DNA from: Microbacterium sp. Root553
Lineage (GTDB): Bacteria > Actinomycetota > Actinomycetes > Actinomycetales > Microbacteriaceae
NCBI RefSeq assembly: GCF_001426995.1
Contig: NZ_LMFY01000001.1
Span: 2,785,471-2,849,470 of the forward strand
Length of the DNA stretch: 64,000 nt
Direction of reading: 5' to 3'
A program made the position numbers and the translations under genes. Each line of letters starts with the position of its first letter. Position 1 is the first letter of the stretch. Below, piece by piece: positions 36,348 through 46,017 of this stretch. Under the pieces are notes generated by a model. That model saw nothing but the letters and a program-made list of their open reading frames with translations. It was not told the DNA's origin and did no database searches.

Positions 36348-37958
36348 TCAGCCCACGCTGACGTCGTAGAACAGGGGGCGCCCGTACAGGTCGTATGTCA
36401 GGCCGTCGACACGCTCGCCCACGGCCGTGATGGCGGAGGGACTGTAGAGAGGGACGATCGCCGTGTACTCGGCATTCCACTCCTGCAGCTGCGTGTAGAT
36501 GTCGTCGCGGACCGTCTGATCGCTGGACGCGACCGCCTGATCGAGCAGGGCGTCCACACTCGGATCGGTGACCTGCGACGCGTTCTGGAACCCGTCCGTG
36601 TGCAGGTGCGCGCGCAGGAAGTCGGGATCGACGCCCGAGAAGCCCCAGTCGGTGAGGTCGAAGGTCTTGGGCTCGTACTGCTCGTTGTACGCGCCGGGGT
36701 CGAGCTCTTCGCGCACGACCTCGAAACCGATCTTCTTGAGGTCGGACTGGATCGCGTTCGCGAGAGCCTTCCGGTCGTCCGGCACGGGCGTCCACGCGAT
36801 CCATCGCACGGACAGCCGCTGGCCGTCCTTCATGCGGATGCCGTCGCTGTCGCGCGCCGTCCAGCCGGCCTCGTCGAGGAGCGCACCCGCTGCCTCGGGG
36901 TCGAACGGGTGCTCGCCCTCGAGCGCCGCGTCATAGCCGGGGGTGGTGGACCCGAGGACGCTCCACGCGCGAGGGAACTGACCGAAGAAGATCTCCTCGA
37001 CGGCCGCGTCGACGTCGATGCCGCGCGCGAACGCCTGACGCACCTTCTCGTCGGCGAACACGCCGTACTTCTCGTTGAGGTACAGCGAGTACGGCAGACC
37101 CGGGTATTCGACGGAATCCACCGTGATGCCGTCTCCCAGGCCGCTCGCGAGGTTCGGCGGGATGTTGCTGGCGAGGTCGGCCTCTCCGCTCTCGATGACA
37201 CCCGTGCGCACCGACGCCTCGGGCTGGATCTCCACGCGCAGCGTCTCGACGCCCGGTGCCTTCGAGCCGTGCGGACCCCAGGCGTAGTCGTCGTTGCGGG
37301 TGTAGACGATCTCCTGATCCGGCGTGTACTCGGTGAGCTCGTAGGGCCCGGTTCCCACCGTGATGCCGGGGCCGCCGGCCTTGAGCTGGTCCGCGGAGTC
37401 CGCGAGGACCGCCGGAGAGTAGAACCCCAGCTGCGGGGTGCTCGCGGCCTGCAGGAACGGCGCGTACGGCTGGCTGAAGCGCACCGTCACGGTGTGCTCG
37501 TCGACGACCTCGGTGCCCTCGTAGAAGTCCGCCCCCATCATGCTGGCCGCCTGCGCCGACTCCGTCTCGGGGTCGACGATGCGATCGAAGTTCGCCTTGA
37601 CCGCCTCGGCGTCGAACGGTTCGCCGTCGGTGAAGGTGACGTCGTCGCGGAGGATGAACGTGTACTCGGTGCTGTCGTCCGAGACCTTCCAGTCCTTCGC
37701 CAGCCATGCGGTGAACGAACCGTCGTCCTCCTGGAAGACCAGGGAGTCCAGCACGGCACGCTGCACCATCCCCGAGACGTCGAGCTGGCTCACCTGCGGG
37801 TCCATGTGCCCGGCCGCGAGGTTCGCGCCCTCGATCGACCACACGAGCTCGCCCCCGTCCGCGTCGGATGCGGGTGCCGCACAGGCACTCAGCAGGAGGG
37901 CGCTCGCGGCGATGGCGGCACCGAGCGGGATCGCGCGGCGCAGAAGAGAGTGGGGCAT
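36348..37958 (-). CDS. ABC importer substrate-binding lipoprotein (SBP family 5)
   Basis: Protein of 536 aa. The lipoprotein signal ends in ASALLLSAC, so the protein is anchored outside the membrane. SBP_bac_5 features: YTFILRDDVTFTDGEPFDAEAVKANFDRI near 95-125, GTGPYELTEYTPDQEIVYTRNDDY near 205, and RQAFARGIDVDAAVE near 310. Members bind oligopeptides, nickel or glutathione. RBS GAGGAAC precedes ATG 37958, with a TACAAT -10 about 65 nt upstream. It leads the transporter operon. Confidence 0.94.
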   Translation of the reverse strand: MPHSLLRRAIPLGAAIAASALLLSACAAPASDADGGELVWSIEGANLAAGHMDPQVSQLDVSGMVQRAVLDSLVFQEDDGSFTAWLAKDWKVSDDSTEYTFILRDDVTFTDGEPFDAEAVKANFDRIVDPETESAQAASMMGADFYEGTEVVDEHTVTVRFSQPYAPFLQAASTPQLGFYSPAVLADSADQLKAGGPGITVGTGPYELTEYTPDQEIVYTRNDDYAWGPHGSKAPGVETLRVEIQPEASVRTGVIESGEADLASNIPPNLASGLGDGITVDSVEYPGLPYSLYLNEKYGVFADEKVRQAFARGIDVDAAVEEIFFGQFPRAWSVLGSTTPGYDAALEGEHPFDPEAAGALLDEAGWTARDSDGIRMKDGQRLSVRWIAWTPVPDDRKALANAIQSDLKKIGFEVVREELDPGAYNEQYEPKTFDLTDWGFSGVDPDFLRAHLHTDGFQNASQVTDPSVDALLDQAVASSDQTVRDDIYTQLQEWNAEYTAIVPLYSPSAITAVGERVDGLTYDLYGRPLFYDVSVG

Positions 37959-38021
37959 GCTGTTCCTCGGGAGGGAATGCGGGGAGATGACGCGGATGCA
38001 TCAGTTCTTGGACTCGATGCA

Positions 38022-38027
38022 ATTGTA
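38022..38027 (-). promoter_or_regulatory. -10 element TACAAT of the ABC importer operon
   Basis: TACAAT on the minus strand, transcription start near 38016 and a leader of about 58 nt. No convincing -35. Confidence 0.5.
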
Positions 38028-38100
38028 GATCCTGCAGGCACCCCCGGGCGTCGGGACGCCTGCCGGGGCTGCGACGAGGGCTCGCCGGGACCGGGGCGAT

Positions 38101-38106
38101 TAGACT
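38101..38106 (+). promoter_or_regulatory. -10 element TAGACT of valS
   Basis: TAGACT, giving a start near 38113 and a leader of about 58 nt; I saw no T-box motif in it. Confidence 0.5.
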
Positions 38107-38171
38107 GTGGGGCACAACCCACACTCAGGCACGCTCACACAGTGCCGCACACATCGCTCGAGGAGACCTCC

Positions 38172-40766
38172 ATGTCCGTGATTCCCGACAAGCCCGTACT
38201 CGAAGGTCTCGAAGCGAAGTGGGGTGAGTCATGGTCGGCGCAGGGCACCTACCTTTTCGATCGACTCCGCGCCGCGCAGTCCGGCCGTGAGGGTGTCTAC
38301 TCGATCGACACCCCTCCGCCGACGGCATCCGGCAGCCTGCACATCGGCCACGTGTTCTCGTACACCCACACCGACGTCAAGGCGCGCTTCGAGCGCATGC
38401 GCGGAAAGAACGTGTTCTACCCGATGGGCTGGGACGATAACGGCCTGCCCACCGAGCGCCGCGTGCAGAACTACTACGGGGTGCGCTGCGATCCGACGCT
38501 CCCCTATCAGAACGACTTCACGCCGCCGTTCGAGGGCGGCGACAACAAGTCGAGCCGAGCCGCCGACCAGGTGCCGATCAGCCGACGCAACTTCATCGAG
38601 CTGTGCGAGCGTCTGACGCTCGAGGACGAGAAGCAGTTCGAGGCCCTGTTCCGTCTGCTGGGCCTCTCGGTCGACTGGAGCCAGACCTACCGCACGATCT
38701 CCGACGACACGATCCGTCAGAGCCAGCTCGCGTTCCTGCGCAATCTCGAGCGCGGCGAGGCGTACCAGTCGCTCGCGCCGACCCTGTGGGACATCGACTT
38801 CCGCTCGGCCATCGCTCAGGCGGAGCTCGAGGACCGCGAGCAGCAGGCCGCCTACCACACGATCGACTTCCCCTTCTCCGACGGATCCGGCTCGATCACG
38901 ATCGAGACCACCCGCCCCGAGCTGCTCCCCGCATGCGTCGCGATCGTGACGCACCCCGAGGGACCGCACAAGCATCTGATCGGCACGAAGGTGCGGACAC
39001 CGTTCTTCGGTGCCGAGATCGAGATCCACGGACACCACCTCGCTCAGCCCGACAAGGGCACGGGCGCCGCCATGGTCTGCACCTTCGGCGACGTGACCGA
39101 CATCATCTGGTGGCGCGAACTGCGCACCGTCGACGGCGGAGACCTGCCGAACATGACGACCATCGGACTGGACGGACGCTTCCTGCCCACCGCGCCGTCG
39201 ATCGTCGCGAACGCCGAGGCCATCGACTGGTACACGGCAGAGCTCGCCGGCAAGACCGTGTTCTCGGCGCGCAAGGCGATCGTCGAGAAGCTGCAGGAGA
39301 CCGGCGACATGACCGCCGTGGGAAAGCAGTTCTCCCACGCGGTGAAGTTCTTCGAGAAGGGCGACCGCCCTCTCGAGATCGTCTCGACCCGCCAGTGGTA
39401 CATCCGCAACGGCGCCAGGGACACGCAGCTGCGCGATCAGCTCCTCAGCCACGGCACGGACGTCGCGTTCCATCCCGACTTCATGCGCGTGCGCTACGAG
39501 AACTGGGTCGGCGGCCTGACCGGCGACTGGCTCGTGTCCCGGCAGCGCTTCTTCGGCGTGCCGATCCCGCTCTGGTACGGACTCGACGAGAACGGCGACC
39601 GCGACTACGACCGCGTGCTCGCGCCCGACCACGCGTCCCTGCCCATCGACCCGACGACCGACGTACCGGCGGGCTTCACCGAGGATCAGCGTGGAGCGGC
39701 GGGCGGCTTCGAGGCCGAGGCCGACATCCTCGACACGTGGGCGACGTCGTCTCTCACCCCGCAGCTCGCCGGCGGATGGCAGCGTGACGAGGAGCTGTGG
39801 CAGCTCACCGCCCCGTTCGACCTGCGTCCGCAGGGTCAGGACATCATCCGCACCTGGCTGTTCTCGACCATGCTGCGCTCGACTCTGGAAGACGGCCGCG
39901 CGCCGTGGCGCAACGCCGCGATCTCCGGCTTCATCGTCGACCCCGACCGCAAGAAGATGTCGAAGTCGAAGGGCAACGTCGTGACCCCGGCGGACATCCT
40001 CGAGACCCACGGATCGGATGCGGTGCGCTACTGGGCCGCCTCCAGTCGCCTGGGCATGGACGCCGCCTTCGACCCGCAGAACCCGACCCAGGTCAAGATC
40101 GGCCGTCGTCTCGCGATCAAGGTGCTGAACGCCGCGAAGTTCGTGCTCTCGTTCCCCGTGCCCGAGGGGGCGCAGGTCACACATGCTCTCGACGCCTCGA
40201 TGCTGACCGCACTCGATGCCGTGGTCACCGAGGCCACGAAGGCGTTCGAGAACTACGACCAGGCGAAGGCGCTCGAGGTCACCGAAGCGTTCTTCTGGAC
40301 CTTCTGCGACGACTACCTCGAACTCGTCAAGGAGCGCGCCTACAACCAGAACGATGTGGGGCAGGCATCCGCGGCACTCGCGCTGCGGCTCGCGCTCTCG
40401 ACCCTGCTGCGGCTGCTCGCGCCCATCCTCTCGTTCGCGACCGAAGAGGTGTGGTCGTGGTTCGAGGAGGGGTCCGTGCACACGGCGTCGTGGCCCGAGC
40501 CGCTCGGCATCGAGGGAGACCCCGCGGTGCTGTCCGTGGCCAGCGAGGCTCTGATCAGCATCCGTCGCGCGAAGACCGAGGCGAAGGCATCGCAGAAGAC
40601 CCCGGTCGCGAGTGCGATGATCACGGCTCCGGCGGAGAAGTACGAGGCGCTGCGAGCCGCCGCCGCCGACCTGTCGGCCGTCGGGCGCATCGCAGAGCTG
40701 GGGCTCGCCGTGGGCGACGTGTTCGCGGTCACCGCGATCGAGCTCGCCCCGGTCGAGGGCGCCTGA
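38172..40766 (+). CDS. valS: Valyl-tRNA synthetase
   Basis: Class I synthetase of 864 aa for tRNA-Val. HIGH motif in SGSLHIGHVFS near 56-60, KMSKS in RKKMSKSKGNVV near 595, with the CP1 editing domain near 200-350 and the anticodon domain after 650. ATG 38172 follows GAGGAGACC by 5 nt. Length is near the bacterial norm; the C-terminal coiled coil seems short. The stop overlaps the next ATG by one base, linking it to a 71-aa gene. Confidence 0.96.
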   Translation: MSVIPDKPVLEGLEAKWGESWSAQGTYLFDRLRAAQSGREGVYSIDTPPPTASGSLHIGHVFSYTHTDVKARFERMRGKNVFYPMGWDDNGLPTERRVQNYYGVRCDPTLPYQNDFTPPFEGGDNKSSRAADQVPISRRNFIELCERLTLEDEKQFEALFRLLGLSVDWSQTYRTISDDTIRQSQLAFLRNLERGEAYQSLAPTLWDIDFRSAIAQAELEDREQQAAYHTIDFPFSDGSGSITIETTRPELLPACVAIVTHPEGPHKHLIGTKVRTPFFGAEIEIHGHHLAQPDKGTGAAMVCTFGDVTDIIWWRELRTVDGGDLPNMTTIGLDGRFLPTAPSIVANAEAIDWYTAELAGKTVFSARKAIVEKLQETGDMTAVGKQFSHAVKFFEKGDRPLEIVSTRQWYIRNGARDTQLRDQLLSHGTDVAFHPDFMRVRYENWVGGLTGDWLVSRQRFFGVPIPLWYGLDENGDRDYDRVLAPDHASLPIDPTTDVPAGFTEDQRGAAGGFEAEADILDTWATSSLTPQLAGGWQRDEELWQLTAPFDLRPQGQDIIRTWLFSTMLRSTLEDGRAPWRNAAISGFIVDPDRKKMSKSKGNVVTPADILETHGSDAVRYWAASSRLGMDAAFDPQNPTQVKIGRRLAIKVLNAAKFVLSFPVPEGAQVTHALDASMLTALDAVVTEATKAFENYDQAKALEVTEAFFWTFCDDYLELVKERAYNQNDVGQASAALALRLALSTLLRLLAPILSFATEEVWSWFEEGSVHTASWPEPLGIEGDPAVLSVASEALISIRRAKTEAKASQKTPVASAMITAPAEKYEALRAAAADLSAVGRIAELGLAVGDVFAVTAIELAPVEGA

Positions 40767-40981
40767 TGCAGCTGGGTACGCGATGGGCGGCGGGCTCCGA
40801 GGCCCCCGCATCCGTCCCCGCCTCGCTGCGTCCCGCGATCGCGGAGGTCGAATCCCGCGGACTCTCCGGACACTGGACGCTGACGTGGCTCGAAGGCCGC
40901 GCCCTCGCCGAGCTCGACTCGGGCTGGGAGGTCGTGCAGACGGCATCCGGCGAGGTCATCGCCCGCCCCTTCGAGGACTGA
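40766..40981 (+). CDS. Hypothetical protein coupled to valS (71 aa)
   Basis: Protein of 71 aa (MQLGTRWAAGSEAPASVPASL...). The ATG overlaps the valS stop (TGATG). The second half, LSGHWTLTWLEGRALAELDSGWEVVQ, is amphipathic and ends in IARPFED. No TM segment or known domain. It sits just ahead of the terminator at 40994. Coupling to valS suggests a real gene with low, linked expression. Function unknown. Confidence 0.7.
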   Translation: MQLGTRWAAGSEAPASVPASLRPAIAEVESRGLSGHWTLTWLEGRALAELDSGWEVVQTASGEVIARPFED

Positions 40982-40993
40982 GCGCACCGCACG

Positions 40994-41035
40994 GACGACG
41001 CCCCCTGCACGCCTCCGGCGGCGGGGGGCGTCGTC
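40994..41035 (+). terminator. Terminator after valS and the 71-aa gene
   Basis: GACGACGCCCCC pairs with GGGGGCGTCGTC across an 18-nt loop that itself has GCCTCC/GGCGGC complementarity. No long T run, so possibly a GC-rich actinobacterial terminator. Confidence 0.6.
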
Positions 41036-41089
41036 GCTCCGCGCCTTTGTCGGTGTCGTCGCCGCGCACCGAGGTCGCTCGGTCGTGGC

Positions 41090-41095
41090 TAGGCT
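41090..41095 (+). promoter_or_regulatory. -10 element TAGGCT (leaderless, M3 peptidase gene)
   Basis: TAGGCT, 6 nt, ATG 41102. Confidence 0.6.
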
Positions 41096-41101
41096 CGGTG
41101 G

Positions 41102-43150
41102 ATGACCGACGACTCGAACCCTCTGCTCCAGCCGTCCGCACTCCCCTACGGACTGCCCGACTTCGCCGCGATCCGCGCGGAGCACTATCTGCCCGCGTTC
41201 GAGGCGGCGTTCGCCCGGCATCTCGCCGAGATCTCCCGGATCACCATGGTGCGCTCGATGCCGACCTTCGAGAACACCATCGAGGCGCTCGAGCGCTCCG
41301 GCGAGCTGCTCGACCGTGTGGCGCATGCGTTCTACACGGTGACGTCGGCAGACGCGACGCCCGAGATCCAGGACATCGATGAGAAGCTCGCACCGCTGAT
41401 GGCCGCGCATCAGGATGCGATCACCCTCGACTCCGCCCTCTACTGGCGTGTGCAGCAGGTGCACGCGCAGCTCGATCGGCTCGAGCTCGATGATGAGCAG
41501 CGGTATCTCGTCGAACGCCATCACAGGGAGATGACGCTCGCGGGGGCGGCGCTCGACGATGAGCACAAGGCACGCCTCACGGCACTGAACCAGCAGCTGT
41601 CGACCCTCAACAACACCTTCGAGCGCAATCTGCTGAACGACACCAACGATCTGGCTGTCGTCTTCGACTCGGCCGACGAGCTCGCCGGTCTCAGCTCCGG
41701 AGAGCTCTCGGCCGCCCGTCGAGCCGCCGCCGACAGAGACATCGACGGGTACCTCATCGCGCTGCCGCTGTTCACCGGGCACCCGTACCTGGCCCAGCTG
41801 CACGATCGCACGACACGGCGGCGCATCCTCGACGCCTCACGAGCCCGAGGCTCACGTGACAACGCTCACGACAACCGCCCCGTGCTGCGTGAGATCGTGC
41901 GCCTCCGCGCCGAGCGCGCCGCTCTGCTCGGGTTCTCCTCGCACGCGGCATACGTCACCGCCGATGAGACCGCCGGAACACCGGATGCCGTCGAGGACAT
42001 GCTCCGTGCGCTCGCCGCCCCCTCCGCCCGCAACGCACGCGCAGAGCAGGTGGAGTTGCAGACGATCGTCGACGAGACCGAGGCCGACCCCTTCACGGTC
42101 GAGGCGCACGACTGGGCGTTCTACACCGAGAAGGTCCGCACGGCGAGGTACGACATCGACACGAGTGCGCTGCGACCGTGGTTCGAGGCCGAGCGTGTAC
42201 TGCAGGACGGCGTCTTCTTCGCCGCTACCCGCCTCTACGGCGTCACCTTCGGCGAGCGGCACGACCTGGTCGCGTACCACCCCGGAGCCCGGGTGTTCGA
42301 GGTGCGCAACGCCGACGGGAGCGAGCTCGGTCTGTACGTGCTCGACCTCTACACCCGCGACTCGAAGCGCGGCGGCGCATGGATGAACCCGATCGTCAGC
42401 CAGTCACGTCTCCGGGGCACATCGCCGGTCGTGGTCAACAACCTCAACGTCCCGCTCCCCGGCGACGGAGAACCGACCCTGCTGACACTCGACGAGGTCA
42501 CCACGCTGTTCCACGAGTTCGGGCATGCCCTGCACGGCCTGTTCGCGGTGGTGACGTACCCGCACTTCGCCGGCACGAACGTCTTCCGGGACTTCGTCGA
42601 GTTCCCCAGCCAGGTGAACGAGATGTGGATCCTGTGGCCGGAGGTGCTCGACAACTACGCGCGTCATCACGTGACCGGCGAGCCGCTCGATCCGGCCGTC
42701 GTGGAGCGCCTGCGTGCCACCGAGACCTTCGATCAGGGCCATGCCACCAGCGAGTACCTCGCCGCGGCCTGGCTCGATCAGGCCTGGCATCGGATCGGAG
42801 CGGATGCCGACATCGCGGACGTCGCGGAGTTCGAGGCCGCCGCCCTCGCGGACATCGGTCTCGACAACCCGGTCGTGCCGACCCGCTACTCGTCGACCTA
42901 CTTCGCGCACGTGTTCTCGGGCGGATACAGCGCCGGGTACTACTCCTACATCTGGAGCGAGGTGCTGGACGCCGACACCGTCGACTGGTTCCGCGAGAAC
43001 GGCGGGCTCACGCGCGACAACGGCGACCGGTTCCGTGCGCGCCTCCTCGGTGTCGGCGGCTCGAGGGACCCGCTCGCGGCATACCACGACTTCCGCGGCC
43101 GTCCCGCGGACATCGCGCCCCTGCTGAAGCGGCGGGGCCTGGAGGCCTGA
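41102..43150 (+). CDS. M3 family metallopeptidase (Dcp/oligopeptidase A-like)
   Basis: Cytoplasmic zinc peptidase of 682 aa. The HExxH motif is LFHEFGHALHG near 470-476, followed by the M3 third-ligand region with DFVEFPSQVNEMW near 500. The helical N-terminal part and the C-terminal YSSTYFAHVFSGGYSAGYYSYIWSEVLDADT region are typical of dipeptidyl carboxypeptidase Dcp and oligopeptidase A. ATG 41102 lies 6 nt after TAGGCT. It probably degrades short peptides made by ClpXP and other proteases; convergent with the Nudix gene. Confidence 0.95.
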   Translation: MTDDSNPLLQPSALPYGLPDFAAIRAEHYLPAFEAAFARHLAEISRITMVRSMPTFENTIEALERSGELLDRVAHAFYTVTSADATPEIQDIDEKLAPLMAAHQDAITLDSALYWRVQQVHAQLDRLELDDEQRYLVERHHREMTLAGAALDDEHKARLTALNQQLSTLNNTFERNLLNDTNDLAVVFDSADELAGLSSGELSAARRAAADRDIDGYLIALPLFTGHPYLAQLHDRTTRRRILDASRARGSRDNAHDNRPVLREIVRLRAERAALLGFSSHAAYVTADETAGTPDAVEDMLRALAAPSARNARAEQVELQTIVDETEADPFTVEAHDWAFYTEKVRTARYDIDTSALRPWFEAERVLQDGVFFAATRLYGVTFGERHDLVAYHPGARVFEVRNADGSELGLYVLDLYTRDSKRGGAWMNPIVSQSRLRGTSPVVVNNLNVPLPGDGEPTLLTLDEVTTLFHEFGHALHGLFAVVTYPHFAGTNVFRDFVEFPSQVNEMWILWPEVLDNYARHHVTGEPLDPAVVERLRATETFDQGHATSEYLAAAWLDQAWHRIGADADIADVAEFEAAALADIGLDNPVVPTRYSSTYFAHVFSGGYSAGYYSYIWSEVLDADTVDWFRENGGLTRDNGDRFRARLLGVGGSRDPLAAYHDFRGRPADIAPLLKRRGLEA

Positions 43151-43163
43151 CCGTCCGTCCGTC

Positions 43164-43188
43164 CGCGGCGGGGTTCCCGTCCGCCGCG
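43164..43188. terminator. Hairpin between M3 peptidase and Nudix genes
   Basis: CGCGGCGG and CCGCCGCG flank a 9-nt loop between the convergent stops at 43150 and 43193; no T run. Confidence 0.5.
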
Positions 43189-43192
43189 GCGC

Positions 43193-43729
43193 TCAGCGGC
43201 CGAGCAGCTCCATCGCCTTGTACCAGGTGAGCTGGTGATAGCTCTGGGCGAGGTGGTCGCCGAGACCGTCAACGGACACGATGTGCACGGCGATCGCCTC
43301 GCTGTCGTCGAGCGCCTGGTCCGCGACGCGGACGCACCCGCGCGCGAGGAAGTGATGCACGCGGTTGGTGTGGTTGCCGAAGTTCGCCCACGTGGACCCG
43401 AGTCCGACGATCTCGTCCGCCGCGAACCCCGTCTCCTCGCGCAGCTCCCGGGCCGCCGCCTCGATCGGCGTTTCGCCGGCTTCGACGCCTCCCCCGATCG
43501 TCCCCACGGCGATGATCCCCGCTCCGTGACGGTATTCCTCGACGACGATCGCGTCGCCGTGCACATCCAGCGCGAGCACCGAGATCCAGTCCCCGTACTC
43601 GAGCACGTAATAGGGCGCGATGCGACGGTCCTCCGCATCGCGGCAGTCGTCCGCACGCACACGGATCCAGCGGTCGGCGACGACGGTCTCGCTGTCGACC
43701 ACCCGCCAGGGAGCGGGAGGCCGGCTCAC
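43193..43729 (-). CDS. Nudix hydrolase (ADP-ribose pyrophosphatase-like)
   Basis: Cytoplasmic protein of 178 aa. The Nudix box G-x5-E-x7-REUxEExGU is complete: [24 protein letters not shown] near 72-95. The N-terminal [16 protein letters not shown] and the [10 protein letters not shown] segment resemble ADP-ribose/NDP-sugar hydrolases of the NudF type. GTG 43729 overlaps the clpX stop (GTGA), so it is coupled to clpX. Substrate not proven. Confidence 0.9.
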   Translation of the reverse strand: MSRPPAPWRVVDSETVVADRWIRVRADDCRDAEDRRIAPYYVLEYGDWISVLALDVHGDAIVVEEYRHGAGIIAVGTIGGGVEAGETPIEAAARELREETGFAADEIVGLGSTWANFGNHTNRVHHFLARGCVRVADQALDDSEAIAVHIVSVDGLGDHLAQSYHQLTWYKAMELLGR

Positions 43730-44994
43730 GCGCTCTTGCGCTTGCGCTCCATCACGATCGTGGGAGGGGCACCCTCGTCGACGGCGGCGCGGGTCACGAT
43801 GACCTTGGCGACGTCTTCGGCCGACGGGATCTCGAACATGATCGGACCGAGCACGTCTTCGAGGATCGCTCGGAGTCCGCGGGCGCCCGTCTTGCGCTCG
43901 ACGGCCAGATCGGCGATGGAGCGCAGTGCCTCTTTCTCGAACTCCAGCTCGACGCCGTCGAGCTCGAACATGCGCTGATACTGCTTGACGAGAGCGTTGC
44001 GGGGTCCGGTGAGGATGTCGATCAGTGCATCCTGGTCGAGCGGCGAGACGTTGGTGACGACGGGCAGGCGGCCGATGAACTCCGGGATGAGACCGAACTT
44101 GTGCAGGTCCTCCGGCAGCACCTCGCTGAAGAGATCGAGGTCCTTGCCCTTGTCGTGCAGGGGGGCGCCGAAACCGATGCCGTGCTTTCCCACGCGGGCC
44201 GACACGATGTCCTCGAGGCCGGCGAACGCACCGGCGACGATGAAGAGCACGTTCGAGGTGTCGATCTGCAGGAACTCCTGGTGCGGATGCTTGCGCCCAC
44301 CCTGCGGCGGCACCGAGGCGACCGTGCCCTCGATGATCTTCAGCAGCGCCTGCTGCACGCCCTCGCCCGAGACGTCACGGGTGATCGAGGGGTTCTCCGC
44401 CTTGCGGGCGATCTTGTCGACCTCGTCGATGTAGATGATGCCCTGCTCGGCGCGCTTGACGTCGTAATCCGCCGCCTGGATCAGCTTGAGCAGGATGTTC
44501 TCGACATCTTCACCGACGTAGCCGGCCTCGGTGAGTGCGGTGGCATCGGCGACCGCGAACGGCACGTTCAGCCGCTTGGCGAGGGTCTGGGCGAGGTAGG
44601 TCTTGCCGCAGCCGGTGGGGCCGATGAGCAGGATGTTGCTCTTCGCGATCTCGATGCTCTCGGCCTTCTGCTCGGCCGACTGCAGCGTGCCGTGGGCACG
44701 GATGCGCTTGTAGTGGTTGTAGACGGCGACCGACAGGGCCTTCTTCGCAGGCTCCTGACCGACCACGTACTCCTCGAGGAAGGAGAATATCTCGCGGGGC
44801 TTGGGGAGTTCGAAGTCCGCCGTGCCCTCGGCGGAGGACTCCGCCATCCGCTCCTCGATGATCTCGTTGCACAGCTCGACGCACTCGTCGCAGATGTACA
44901 CACCGGGGCCAGCGATGAGCTGCTGCACCTGCTTCTGACTCTTTCCGCAGAATGAGCACTTGAACAGGTCAGCGCTTTCACCGATACGGGCCAT
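43726..44994 (-). CDS. clpX: ATP-dependent Clp protease ATPase subunit ClpX
   Basis: AAA+ unfoldase of 422 aa that feeds substrates to ClpP. The N-terminal zinc domain has four Cys (CSFC near 13-16 and CDEC near 35-38). Walker A GPTGCGKT near 125, Walker [11 protein letters not shown] near 190, the GYVGEDVE loop near 155 and sensor IIGRLPV region are present. ATG 44994 is preceded by AGGAGG 6 nt upstream; the frame extends further but gives no better N-terminus. It is separated from clpP1-clpP2 by the deoC island. Confidence 0.97.
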   Translation of the reverse strand: MARIGESADLFKCSFCGKSQKQVQQLIAGPGVYICDECVELCNEIIEERMAESSAEGTADFELPKPREIFSFLEEYVVGQEPAKKALSVAVYNHYKRIRAHGTLQSAEQKAESIEIAKSNILLIGPTGCGKTYLAQTLAKRLNVPFAVADATALTEAGYVGEDVENILLKLIQAADYDVKRAEQGIIYIDEVDKIARKAENPSITRDVSGEGVQQALLKIIEGTVASVPPQGGRKHPHQEFLQIDTSNVLFIVAGAFAGLEDIVSARVGKHGIGFGAPLHDKGKDLDLFSEVLPEDLHKFGLIPEFIGRLPVVTNVSPLDQDALIDILTGPRNALVKQYQRMFELDGVELEFEKEALRSIADLAVERKTGARGLRAILEDVLGPIMFEIPSAEDVAKVIVTRAAVDEGAPPTIVMERKRKSA

Positions 44995-45031
44995 GCGCGT
45001 CCTCCTAGGGGGATCCAGAGATCGTCTACTG

Positions 45032-45037
45032 AGCCTA
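45032..45037 (-). promoter_or_regulatory. -10 element TAGGCT of clpX
   Basis: TAGGCT on the minus strand, with a leader of about 32 nt carrying AGGAGG. Confidence 0.5.
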
Positions 45038-45119
45038 ACCGGTGCACCCGACACCGGGACGCATTGGAGCGTCGGCGCAGATCTCGAGTCCGTATCGACA
45101 TCGCCACCGGGACGACGAA

Positions 45120-45150
45120 GGCCCGTCGCGCAGGATCTGCGAGACGGGCC
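45120..45150 (-). terminator. Terminator after the deoC/ALDH operon
   Basis: GGCCCGTC with GACGGGCC plus CGCAG with CTGCG (one bulged base) form a hairpin 16 nt after the stop at 45166. Confidence 0.7.
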
Positions 45151-45165
45151 CTGCTGTCGGTCGAC

Positions 45166-46017
45166 TCAGACCATGCTCTTGGTGTGCCAGACCGTCTTCA
45201 TCTCGGTGAACGCGCCGATCCGCTCGGGCGATGCGGTCACCGGTCCGGGGGTGAGGACGCGCGTCAGCGTCTCGGCGGCGGCGATCTGCATGTCGATCCA
45301 GTCGAGATCACCGGCCCCGGCCAGGTCGAGAGCGTTCACGTCCTGGTGCGAGGCGAGCCACGGCGCCATCTCGGCGGGAGACCCCGTGAGCACGTTCACC
45401 ACTCCCCCGGGCACGTCGCTCGTCGCGAGCACCTCCGCCAGGCTGATCGCGGAGAGCGGATGCCGCTCGCTCGCGATCACGACGACCGTGTTGCCCGCGA
45501 CGAGGGCGGGTGCCACGACCGACACGAGTCCGAGGAGCGCCGAGTCCTGCGGCGCCACGATCGCGACGACACCGGTCGGCTCGGGGACCGAGATGTTGAA
45601 GTACGGTCCGGAGACAGGGTTCGCGTTGCCGGCGACCTGCGCGTACTTGTCGCACCACCCGGCATACCAGACCCAGAGGTCGATCGCCTCGTCGACCTGG
45701 GCGGCGGCGGCCGATGCCGACACCCCCTCCTGCGCGGTGATCTCGTCGATGAACTGCGCGCGGCGACCCTCGAGCACCTCGGCGACCCGGTAGAGCACCT
45801 GTCCGCGGTTGTAGGCGGTCGCTCCCGACCAGCCCTTGACCGCGGAGCGGGCGGCGACGACCGCGTCGCGCGCATCCTTGCGGGACCCCTGGGCGGCGTT
45901 CGCGAGGAACGCGCCCTTGGCCGAGAGCACCTCGTAGGTGCGCCCCGACTCGCTGCGCGGGAAGGCTCCGCCGATGGCGAGCTTGTACGTCTTCGGAACA
46001 CTGAGTCGCTTGCTCAT
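45166..46017 (-). CDS. Half-length aldehyde dehydrogenase family protein
   Basis: Protein of 283 aa homologous to the N-terminal cofactor-binding half of ALDH (ARSAVKGWSGATAYNRGQVLYRVAEVLEGRR, VPEPTGVVAIVAPQDSALLGLV, APALVAGNTVVVIASERHPLSAI). It stops before the region that holds the catalytic Cys and Glu, so it should not be an active dehydrogenase by itself. It is not obviously broken: ATG overlaps the upstream ALDH stop (ATGA), the C-terminus ends cleanly and codon use is normal. It may be a regulatory or structural partner of the full ALDH at 46014-47456. Confidence 0.85.
   Translation of the reverse strand: MSKRLSVPKTYKLAIGGAFPRSESGRTYEVLSAKGAFLANAAQGSRKDARDAVVAARSAVKGWSGATAYNRGQVLYRVAEVLEGRRAQFIDEITAQEGVSASAAAAQVDEAIDLWVWYAGWCDKYAQVAGNANPVSGPYFNISVPEPTGVVAIVAPQDSALLGLVSVVAPALVAGNTVVVIASERHPLSAISLAEVLATSDVPGGVVNVLTGSPAEMAPWLASHQDVNALDLAGAGDLDWIDMQIAAAETLTRVLTPGPVTASPERIGAFTEMKTVWHTKSMV

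Noticed and set aside
45166..46017. The short ALDH as a pseudogene.
   Set aside because: Start and stop are coupled to neighbours and there is no internal stop; a truncated but maintained protein is more likely.
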